DNA of 5,686 bases from NAT127 sp041655035 (GTDB taxonomy: Bacteria; Pseudomonadota; Gammaproteobacteria; Pseudomonadales; Porticoccaceae). Shown here in pieces: positions 1 through 5,686 of the stretch. Numbering within the stretch: position 1 is the stretch's first letter; each line of letters begins with the position of its first letter. Made by a program: the position numbers and the translations under genes. The stretch lies in the NCBI GenBank assembly GCA_041655035.1, contig JBAZCN010000186.1:1-5686 (forward strand). Reading direction: 5' to 3'. The notes below the pieces were generated by a model, which worked only from the letters and a program-made list of their open reading frames with translations, made no database searches and was not told where the DNA came from.

Positions 1-72
1 CCCGCCGGTGCGCTTCGTTCCTCAGCACACCCTATGAACAATGGTGGCCGAGGCCGGGTCGAACTGCGAGCG
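1..72 (+). repeat. 72-nt intergenic repeat, copy 1 (hairpin plus spacer)
   Basis: This is the first copy of a 72-nt unit that recurs at 118-189. The two copies match at 68 of 72 positions; the differences are at 19, 27, 33 and 36. The unit begins with an inverted repeat with arms at 7-14 (GGTGCGCT) and 24-31 (AGCACACC). One arm pair is mismatched at the DNA level, and the loop is 9 nt. A conserved 41-nt tail (32-72) follows and contains GGCCGAGGCC. The copy starts at the window edge, so the true unit may extend further left. It lies beyond the 3' end and the putative terminator of the last sulfatase gene. A REP-like dispersed element is the likely class. The family name is unknown and the strand is arbitrary. 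Confidence 0.8.
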
Positions 73-80
73 GATAATAG

Positions 81-105
81 GGTGCACCGACGCAGGACGC
101 GCACC
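81..105 (-). repeat. degenerate inverted copy of the 25-nt repeat hairpin
   Basis: Read on the minus strand, this 25-nt stretch matches the 25-nt hairpin core at 124-148 at 20 of 25 positions, with no gaps. The outer arms are GGTGC (81-85) and GCACC (101-105). The minus-strand continuation is CCCTAT, as it is after the hairpin of copy 1. It therefore looks like an older, inverted member of the same family lying between the two direct copies. The match is short, so chance similarity between GC-rich hairpins cannot be excluded. Confidence 0.5.
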
Positions 106-117
106 GCTCCGATCGAA

Positions 118-189
118 CCCGCCGGTGCGCTTCGTGCCTCAGCGCACCCGATCAACAATGGTGGCCGAGGCCGGGTCGAACTGCGAGCG
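118..189 (+). repeat. 72-nt intergenic repeat, copy 2 (hairpin plus spacer)
   Basis: This is the second copy of the 72-nt unit, 117 nt downstream of copy 1. Here the hairpin arms are perfectly complementary: GGTGCGCT at 124-131 and AGCGCACC at 141-148, with a 9-nt loop. The copy 1 arm carries a G-to-A change that weakens its stem. The tail ends at GAACTGCGAGCG, after which the copies diverge. The repeat ends 11 nt before the A-run of the putative terminator of the sulfatase operon. Confidence 0.8.
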
Positions 190-199
190 CACCCGTTGG

Positions 200-229
200 A
201 AAAACCGGTGGCCGGGGTTGCCGCTCGGT
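200..229 (-). terminator. putative rho-independent terminator of the sulfatase operon
   Basis: On the minus strand, an imperfect hairpin begins about 8 nt after the TGA of the last sulfatase gene. Its outer arms are ACCG and CGGT, the inner arms are GGC and GCC, and there is one bulged A and one mismatch. The stem runs straight into a short T-tract (five T, from the AAAAA at 200-204). Position and T-tract suit an intrinsic terminator. The stem is interrupted and the T-run is short, so it may be weak. Confidence 0.45.
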
Positions 230-236
230 CGGGTGG

Positions 237-2624
237 TCAGGGCGTAAAAGGCTCGAGCTGGACCGAGACCTTGTTGATCACTCCCGGGAATCGCCCCTGT
301 CCGGCGTAATCCGTGGTCACCGGCGCGCCAGCGTCGAAACCGATATCGAAGGTCTCGCCCAGCCCCGCCGGACGCGCGATGGTGCGCTCGACCCGCCCCT
401 CGCCAAGCAGCTTGTCACCGGCGAAAATACGCACTGCGCCGCCCCGGAAAAAACCCGGTTGATCCGGAGTGAATTCATAGCGCACCGTCGCCGGCCCCGG
501 CGGCAACGCCGCTTTGGCGACGACGCGGAACTGGTGCTCCGGCTTGGTGGATGCCGCGAGGTAAACCGCGGGGCGACCGTCGAGCAGATAGAAGCTCCAA
601 CCGCCGAACCAACTGCCCACCGAGGCCAGCACCCCGGTGGTTTTGCGCTCGCTGATGTCGATGTCCGCGCTCAGGGTGAACGCGCGGCCACCCAGGCTCG
701 GCGCAGCGCTGCTGTCCACCTGGATACCTTTGCCCCAGTAGACAAAGTCGGTGCGATCCGCGTTCAGCCACTCAAACATCTCTTTGGCCTTCACGAAGCC
801 AAAGCGATCGTCCAACGGCAGCACATTATTACGCCGCGCCTCCGCTAGCCACAGCGCTTGGAGCTCTTTGAGTTTATCCGGATAGTGCGCTGCCAAATCG
901 TCGGCTTGGCTGTAATCCTCCTCGAGATTGAACAGCTGCCAATCGTACTCATCGGCACGGCCTGGGGGCGCCTCCTGCTCCCAGGGTACGCGCCGAGGGA
1001 TAGTGTTGGCCCACCAGCCCTCATGGTAGATGGCACGGTTTGCCTGGGATTCAAAATACTGCGTGCGATGTTGTTCCGGAGCATCCGCCTCGGTGAAACT
1101 GTAACGCAGGCTGACACCGTCAAAGGGCTGCTGGGCAACCCCATCGACGGTCTTTGGTGCCGGCACACCGGCCACCTCCAGAAGAGTCGGGGCAATATCG
1201 TTGACATGGGTGAACTGGGAGCGGTTCTCCCCCCGGGCCGCTATCCGCTCCGGCCAGGACACCACCAGGCCATTGCGGGTGCCACCGAGGTGGGAGGCAA
1301 CCTGCTTGACCCAGGGGAATGGGGTGTTCATCGCCCAGGCCCAGCCCACCGGATAATTTTGGTAGGTGCGTGGGCCACCCATCTCGTCGAGACTGGCCAC
1401 CAGCCATTCGGTGCTGTCTTTGATGCCGTTGGTAATCTCGCCGATTTCGTTGGTATTGCCACCGGGGCCGGCTTCACCACTGCCGCCGTTGTCGCCGGTG
1501 ATGAACAGCACCAGGGTGTTATCCAACTGCCCCATGCGCTCCAGCTCATTGACGATGCGGCCGACCTGAGCGTCCTGGTAGGCCACCGTGGCGGTGAATA
1601 CCTCCATCATTCTCGCCGCTACCCGCCGCTGCTCGGCGGACAGGGAATCCCAGGCGGGGATCTGCCCGGGGCGCGGCGTCAGCACCGCGTCCGCGGGAAT
1701 CACTCCGGCCGCCTTCTGGCGCGCAAAGGTTTCTTCCCGCATGCGATCCCAGCCCTGGTCGAACCGCCCCTTGAAACGTTCGATCCAGTCGGCCGGTACC
1801 TGGTGTGGCGCATGGGGCGTACCTGGAGCGTAGTAGATGAAAAACGGCTTGCCGCTGTGCGCGGCCTGTTGAGTGTGAATCCACTGGACGGCGTCGTCGG
1901 TCAGCGCCGAGTCCAGTGTTTTCCCCTCCTCCAGAATGGGCTCTTCCACCCGGCTGGTGTTACGGAAGAGACTGGGATGCCACTGATCGACATCACCACC
2001 GACAAAGCCGAAAAAGTACTCGAATCCCCTGCCCGTGGGCCAGCGGTCGAACGGACCCGCGGCGGAGCGTTCCCAGGGGGGAATATTGTGATCCTTGCCA
2101 AACATGGCGGTGTTGTAGCCGTTATCCCGCAGGATGCGGGCGATGCTGGCCGCACTTCTCGGAGTCTCGGACCAGTAGCCCGGAAATGGCGAGACGATAT
2201 CGACGATATTGCCTGTGCGTACCGCGTGGTGGTTGCGCCCGGTCAAGAGCGCCGCCCGAGTGGGCGAACAGATCGCGGCAGTATGGAAACGGTTGTAGCG
2301 CAAGCCCTGCCCCGCCAGTTTATCGAGGGTGGGACGCGGCACCGGGCCACCGAAAACATTCGATGTGCCAAAACCTTCGTCATCCGTCATCACCAGCAGG
2401 ATATTCGGCGCCCCGGCCGGCGCCTGAACCCGCTCGGGCCAGGCCGGATCCGACTCATCCACCACCAACCCAAGATTTCCGGCGTAAGGGGTGTCCGCTA
2501 TCGGGAGAACGTCCCGAGCTGCCGTGGCCGTGTCATCCCTCGCCTGCGCCACCGGCAGGCACAATCCAAACGCCAACGTCGCGGCCATTACTGATTGCGA
2601 AAACCAGCAAGATCGTCTGGTCAT
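237..2624 (-). CDS. exported large arylsulfatase (Cys-type, alkaline-phosphatase superfamily), second paralogue
   Basis: This 795-aa protein is predicted to hydrolyse sulfate esters in the periplasm. A Sec signal peptide (residues 1-28) ends at AQA before R29. The sulfatase domain covers about residues 70-580. Visible active-site residues are the metal ligands D81-D82 (in MTDDEGFG), the signature C119-S-P-T-R123 followed by LLTGR, K177 and H179 (GKDH), H271 (TPHAPH), D378-N379 (ITGDNG), and probably K440. C119 must be converted to formylglycine by a maturase not encoded here. Residues 640-795 look like a beta-sandwich C-terminal domain (GSWFGGWSFYL, then FDIGFD). The length suits the roughly 790-aa class exemplified by mycobacterial AtsA and exceeds that of the 536-aa Pseudomonas aeruginosa AtsA. 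The ATG follows AAGGAG at 7-nt spacing. The gene lies 97 nt downstream of its paralogue and is probably cotranscribed with it. The frame is intact. The sulfatase class is secure; the substrate is unknown. Confidence 0.95.
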   Translation of the reverse strand: MTRRSCWFSQSVMAATLAFGLCLPVAQARDDTATAARDVLPIADTPYAGNLGLVVDESDPAWPERVQAPAGAPNILLVMTDDEGFGTSNVFGGPVPRPTLDKLAGQGLRYNRFHTAAICSPTRAALLTGRNHHAVRTGNIVDIVSPFPGYWSETPRSAASIARILRDNGYNTAMFGKDHNIPPWERSAAGPFDRWPTGRGFEYFFGFVGGDVDQWHPSLFRNTSRVEEPILEEGKTLDSALTDDAVQWIHTQQAAHSGKPFFIYYAPGTPHAPHQVPADWIERFKGRFDQGWDRMREETFARQKAAGVIPADAVLTPRPGQIPAWDSLSAEQRRVAARMMEVFTATVAYQDAQVGRIVNELERMGQLDNTLVLFITGDNGGSGEAGPGGNTNEIGEITNGIKDSTEWLVASLDEMGGPRTYQNYPVGWAWAMNTPFPWVKQVASHLGGTRNGLVVSWPERIAARGENRSQFTHVNDIAPTLLEVAGVPAPKTVDGVAQQPFDGVSLRYSFTEADAPEQHRTQYFESQANRAIYHEGWWANTIPRRVPWEQEAPPGRADEYDWQLFNLEEDYSQADDLAAHYPDKLKELQALWLAEARRNNVLPLDDRFGFVKAKEMFEWLNADRTDFVYWGKGIQVDSSAAPSLGGRAFTLSADIDISERKTTGVLASVGSWFGGWSFYLLDGRPAVYLAASTKPEHQFRVVAKAALPPGPATVRYEFTPDQPGFFRGGAVRIFAGDKLLGEGRVERTIARPAGLGETFDIGFDAGAPVTTDYAGQGRFPGVINKVSVQLEPFTP

Positions 2625-2631
2625 ACTCTAA

Positions 2632-2637
2632 CTCCTT
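2632..2637 (-). promoter_or_regulatory. strong Shine-Dalgarno of the second sulfatase
   Basis: AAGGAG on the minus strand stands 7 nt upstream of the ATG at 2624. This near-consensus site decides the start of the 795-aa sulfatase. It contrasts with the upstream sulfatase, which has no comparable site. Confidence 0.85.
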
Positions 2638-2662
2638 ATCAAGACTTTGACGTTTTCTCAGG

Positions 2663-2676
2663 CCGGCCCAAGCCGG
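2663..2676 (-). other. short GC-rich hairpin between the two sulfatase genes
   Basis: CCGGC and GCCGG arms (5 bp) flank a 4-nt loop in the 97-nt gap between the sulfatases. No T-run follows on the minus strand, so it does not look like an intrinsic terminator. It could be an mRNA processing or stability element, or have no function. A stem this short in GC-rich DNA is only weakly significant. Confidence 0.3.
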
Positions 2677-2702
2677 TACTGATTTATTCTACGAATGCCG
2701 TG

Positions 2703-2716
2703 CAGGTTTACACCTG
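2703..2716. other. 14-bp imperfect palindrome just after the first sulfatase stop
   Basis: CAGGT and ACCTG arms are separated by 4 nt and lie 5 nt beyond the TAG of the upstream sulfatase. The element resembles a small operator half-site pair or a mini-hairpin. No promoter is recognisable next to it and no T-tract follows. The role is unknown, and chance is quite possible. Confidence 0.25.
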
Positions 2717-2721
2717 ACGCA

Positions 2722-5079
2722 CTAAGTTCCCAGCAGGACATCCAGTCGCCGTATCTCACCACTGAAGCCACCTTCCCCTTCATAGATATCCGTCACCGGC
2801 GTCGCCGTATCAAAACCGATATCGAATGTTTCACTGGTAGGCGCCGGAACCACAATGGTTCGTTCAACACGCCCCTTCGCCACCTCACGATCGTCGATCA
2901 TGATCCGCACCACACCGCCACCCCGAAGTTCAGTACCGTCGGGCGTGAACTCAAATCCGACGCTGACTTTCCCTGCCGGCACCCTCGCGCTCGATGCGAC
3001 GCGGAACTGATCCCCCGGATGTGTTGAAACGACATAGTCGACTCGCACCTGGCCATCCTTGAGATAAAAACTCCAGCCGCCAAACCAACTGCCGAAAGCG
3101 GCGATGACCCCGTTGGCATCATTTTCTGGAATATCGACCTCGGCGACTACCCGGTAGCTCTTGCCGATAAAGTTGGGGGCCGCACGGGCATCAACCTGAA
3201 TACCCTTTCCCCAGTAGGTATATCGGGTACGCCCGGTCGCGAGCCATTTGGCCATTTCGACACTGCGGTCGCCCGCATAGCGGTTGTCGACCGGCAGCGC
3301 GTTATTACGCCGGGCTTCCCGCAGCCACAAGTCGCGCAATTCACGGAGCTTTTGCGGTTCCTGCGCAGCGAGATCATGCGTTTGGCTATAGTCCTCAGTG
3401 AGATTGAATAATTGCCACGGATAGTCTTCAACCCCTGTCTGTGGCGCCATGTACTCCCAAGGCAGTCGCTGGGGAACGGTACTGGCCCACCAACCCTTGT
3501 GATATATGGCACGGTTGCCCAGCGATTCAAAGAACTGGGTGTCATGCCGCTCCGGAGCGACAGCATCATCAAAACTGAATGCCATGCTCACGCCATCAAC
3601 AGGTTGTTGCGTAATGCCGTCCACCGCCACTGGTCTCGCGATGTCAGATACTTCAAGCAATGTCGGATAGACATCGGTGACGCTGGTGAACTGACTGCGT
3701 ACCTCCCCCCGGCTGCGGATTCCCCGGGGCCAGGAAATCACCAGACCATTGCGACTACTGCCCAGGTGTGAACCGACCTGTTTAGTCCAGGGAAACGGCG
3801 TATTCATCGCCAAAGCCCAGCCCGCAGGATAATTTTGGTAGGTCCGGGGCCCGCCCATGGCGTCGAGATTGGCGAGCAGTTGTTCGGTGCTGTCTTCTAC
3901 GCCGTTGGCAAAGTCACCGATCTCATTGAGAAAACCATCCATACCGCCATCGCCACTGGCACCGTTATCGCCGGTAATCACCATCACCAAAGTATTGTCG
4001 AGCTCACCCATCCGTTCCAACTCGGCGATTAACCTGCCGAGTTGCGCATCCTGATAGGCGACCGTTGCGGCAAACACTTCCATCATGCGGGCTGCCGCCC
4101 GCCGCTCGTCAGCGGAAAGGGTATCCCAGGCGGGAATTTCTGCGGGGCGAGCTGACAGCCGGGCCTCACCGGGGATCACGCCCATGGCCTTTTGCCGGGC
4201 AAAGGTTTCTTCCCGCAGCCGGTCCCAACCTTGGTCGAATTTCCCCTTGAATCGGGCGATCCAGTCGGCGGGCGCCTGGTGAGGCGCGTGGGGCGTGCCA
4301 GTGGCAAAGTACATGAAGAACGGTTTGCCGCTGTGAGCCGCGCGTTGCTCGTGAATCCATCGAATAGCCTCGCTTGCCAACAGATGATCCAGAGTTTCTC
4401 CTTCCGGGATCGATGACGCCTTCACGCGATTGGTATTCTGATACAACGACGGATTCCATTGATCCGTATCCGCCGCAACGAAACCAAAAAAATATTCAAA
4501 GCCCCGGGCATTCGGCCAATGTTCAAAAGGCCCTGCAGCTGACCGCTCCCAGACCGGCACATTGTGTTCCTTGCCGATCATCGCGGTGTTGTAGCCATTA
4601 TCCCGCAATACCCGGGCAATGCTGGCAGCACTTCTCGGCATGGTCATCCACTGGCCCGGGTATGGAGTGGCAAGCTCCACGGCAGTGCCGGTAGCCACCG
4701 CATGGGGATTGCGACCGGTCAGCAGAGCGGCCCTTGCCGGCGAGCAAATCGACTCCACATGAAACCGGTTGTAACGCAGGCCCTGCTCCGCCAGCCTGTC
4801 AAGCGTCGGTCGTGGCACTGCGCCCCCAAAGGTGCTGGAAGTACCAAAGCCCTCGTCATCGGTCATGATCAGCAGGATATTGGGCGCACCTGCCGGTGCC
4901 TGGATACGTTCCGGCCAGCCCGGAGTGGACTCCTCCGGCACCATGCCCAATCGGCCTTCATAGCGGGAATCCGGCTTTGGCAGTATCTCTTCAGCGGCGA
5001 TGATGCCATGGGTCTGACTCAAGCCGAGAATCCCGATCATCGCCATTGCACTGAAAAACAGCTTTTTTCTCTTGATCAT
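2722..5079 (-). CDS. exported large arylsulfatase (Cys-type, alkaline-phosphatase superfamily), first paralogue
   Basis: This 785-aa protein (from the ATG at 5079) is a predicted periplasmic sulfate-ester hydrolase. Its signal peptide has a basic start (MIKRKK), a hydrophobic core and likely cleavage at IAA before EE (about residue 29). Active-site residues are D74-D75 (MTDDEGFG), C112-S-P-A-R116 with LLTGR after it, K170 and H172 (GKEH), H264 (TPHAPH), D371-N372 (ITGDNG) and probably K433. The beta-sandwich C-terminal domain spans about 630-785. It aligns without gaps to the downstream paralogue from the signature cysteine to the lysine after NTPFPW, with a constant offset of 7. A block around the signature matches at 51 of 61 residues. 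An in-frame GTG at 5094 would add five residues, but the ATG gives a more typical signal peptide. Neither start has a good Shine-Dalgarno; GAAAGG lies 19 nt before the GTG. The gene starts 72 nt after the receptor stop. The first histidine of the usual NHH after the signature is a proline here. Confidence 0.95.
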   Translation of the reverse strand: MIKRKKLFFSAMAMIGILGLSQTHGIIAAEEILPKPDSRYEGRLGMVPEESTPGWPERIQAPAGAPNILLIMTDDEGFGTSSTFGGAVPRPTLDRLAEQGLRYNRFHVESICSPARAALLTGRNPHAVATGTAVELATPYPGQWMTMPRSAASIARVLRDNGYNTAMIGKEHNVPVWERSAAGPFEHWPNARGFEYFFGFVAADTDQWNPSLYQNTNRVKASSIPEGETLDHLLASEAIRWIHEQRAAHSGKPFFMYFATGTPHAPHQAPADWIARFKGKFDQGWDRLREETFARQKAMGVIPGEARLSARPAEIPAWDTLSADERRAAARMMEVFAATVAYQDAQLGRLIAELERMGELDNTLVMVITGDNGASGDGGMDGFLNEIGDFANGVEDSTEQLLANLDAMGGPRTYQNYPAGWALAMNTPFPWTKQVGSHLGSSRNGLVISWPRGIRSRGEVRSQFTSVTDVYPTLLEVSDIARPVAVDGITQQPVDGVSMAFSFDDAVAPERHDTQFFESLGNRAIYHKGWWASTVPQRLPWEYMAPQTGVEDYPWQLFNLTEDYSQTHDLAAQEPQKLRELRDLWLREARRNNALPVDNRYAGDRSVEMAKWLATGRTRYTYWGKGIQVDARAAPNFIGKSYRVVAEVDIPENDANGVIAAFGSWFGGWSFYLKDGQVRVDYVVSTHPGDQFRVASSARVPAGKVSVGFEFTPDGTELRGGGVVRIMIDDREVAKGRVERTIVVPAPTSETFDIGFDTATPVTDIYEGEGGFSGEIRRLDVLLGT

Positions 5080-5151
5080 AATGACTACTGCCACAAAAGC
5101 GGGGAAAGCGCGACCTTTCTTATTCCGTATCCAGTCACAGATACCAGCAAG

Positions 5152-5686
5152 TTATTGGCCGAACCGATAATTAACCTGTAACCCATACATCCGTGGCTCG
5201 GCATAGGACAAGGTATGTACGCCTATAGCGGCAGCGGTACTGGATACGGCATAGGGATACTCATCGTCGAATACGTTGCGCATGAAAAAACCGAGATCGA
5301 CGCCAGTGCCGGCGAAGTCATTCCAGTCCAGACGCAAATTGCTCACCTCATAAGACGGCAGTTCCGCATTGCCAACGAAGTAGGCATCCTGCCAATAATA
5401 ATCAGCATTGAACACCACCTCGCCACCCAGCGGCTGAAATGGCAAGACCCAGCGCAGCGCCACGGTGGTCGCCCACTTCGGCGAGGCCGGATCGAATGAA
5501 GGGCCCTGCAATCCAGGCACCGGAGGCAAGGACAGCTCATTGATTTTCTGATGGACATAGGCTGTGGTATTACTCACCATCAACGAGTCCAGCAACTCCA
5601 CCATCAGTTCAGTTTCGAAGCCACTGAGAGTGCGCTTGCCGGTATTGATGCCGACAGCATTAGAGAGCGGTGCGCTCGGATCGCTG
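5152..5686 (-). CDS. TonB-dependent outer-membrane receptor, C-terminal part (start outside window)
   Basis: The last 177 residues of a TonB-dependent receptor are visible; the frame stays open to the window edge, upstream of an internal ATG at 5604. The family imports a ligand through an outer-membrane beta-barrel powered by TonB-ExbBD. Support comes from alternating barrel-strand patterns (GKRTLSGFETELMVEL, then SNTTAYVHQ) and the late-barrel sequence DLGFFMRNVFDDEYPYAV. The end, PRMYGLQVNYRFGQ, is an aromatic-rich terminal strand of the kind used for outer-membrane assembly. The TonB box, plug and most of the barrel are missing from the window, so the ligand cannot be inferred from this piece. 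It is the first gene of the apparent operon here and lies about 70 nt before the first sulfatase, which suggests that the imported ligand is a sulfate ester or related to one. The possibility that it imports iron chelates cannot be excluded. Confidence 0.9.
   Translation of the reverse strand, partial: SDPSAPLSNAVGINTGKRTLSGFETELMVELLDSLMVSNTTAYVHQKINELSLPPVPGLQGPSFDPASPKWATTVALRWVLPFQPLGGEVVFNADYYWQDAYFVGNAELPSYEVSNLRLDWNDFAGTGVDLGFFMRNVFDDEYPYAVSSTAAAIGVHTLSYAEPRMYGLQVNYRFGQ

Noticed and set aside
1..236. Integron attC array or CRISPR array as an explanation of the repeats
   Set aside because: There are only two copies with a 45-nt gap, no GTTRRRY-type recombination ends were seen, and the imperfect repeats with conserved tails do not fit CRISPR repeat-spacer structure.
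34..309. A 91-codon plus-strand frame whose product repeats NNGGRGRVELR
   Set aside because: The peptide repeat is only the translation of the 72-nt DNA repeat. The frame runs into the antisense of the sulfatase 3' end and has no convincing ribosome binding site.
858..2594. A long plus-strand open frame of 578 codons opposite the second sulfatase
   Set aside because: It is antisense to a gene with a full set of sulfatase motifs, signal peptide and Shine-Dalgarno. Its translation has no recognisable domain and a composition typical of the reverse of GC-rich codons.
2540..2624. Possible lipoprotein signal in the second sulfatase (cysteine at residue 22)
   Set aside because: The residues before the cysteine (AFGL) do not fit a lipobox, which needs a small residue at -1. 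AQA at 26-28 is a good ordinary signal peptidase I site.
5080..5151. Separate promoter or terminator between the receptor and the first sulfatase
   Set aside because: Only a 5-bp inverted repeat (5127-5131 with 5140-5144) is present, with no T-run. No pair of -35 and -10 boxes at proper spacing was convincing.

Overview
The window carries three same-strand (minus) coding regions plus a repeat cluster at its left edge. Reading in the direction of transcription (right to left), these are: the 3' end of a TonB-dependent outer-membrane receptor gene (5152-5686, start outside the window), a large exported arylsulfatase (2722-5079), and a second, clearly paralogous large arylsulfatase (237-2624). 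The gaps are short (about 70 and 97 nt), and no convincing terminator separates the genes. The first plausible intrinsic terminator lies just after the last one (200-229). The simplest reading is a receptor-sulfatase-sulfatase operon whose promoter lies upstream of the window.

The organism is a Gram-negative bacterium: it has an outer-membrane receptor and Sec-type signal peptides on both sulfatases. GC is moderately high. The receptor type, the large sulfatases and the short GGTGCGC...GCACC hairpin repeats would fit a proteobacterium, possibly an aquatic gammaproteobacterium, but no marker gene in the window settles this.

Functionally, the receptor would bring a ligand across the outer membrane using TonB energy. 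The two periplasmic sulfatases would cleave sulfate esters from that ligand or from a breakdown product. Both have the Cys-type signature (C-S-P-T-R or C-S-P-A-R) that needs conversion to formylglycine. No maturase (FGE or anSME), sulfate or sugar transporter, glycoside hydrolase or regulator is in the window, so the substrate cannot be named. The sulfatases are collinear, but they differ at several points near the active site, which suggests different substrates.

The left 236 nt contain no credible gene. They hold two 72-nt direct repeats (68 of 72 positions identical, 117 nt apart), each starting with a 25-nt hairpin. Between them lies a third, degenerate copy of that hairpin in the opposite orientation, a REP/BIME-like arrangement. 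This and the paired sulfatases behind a receptor are the most interesting points. I saw nothing that clearly amounts to an undescribed system.
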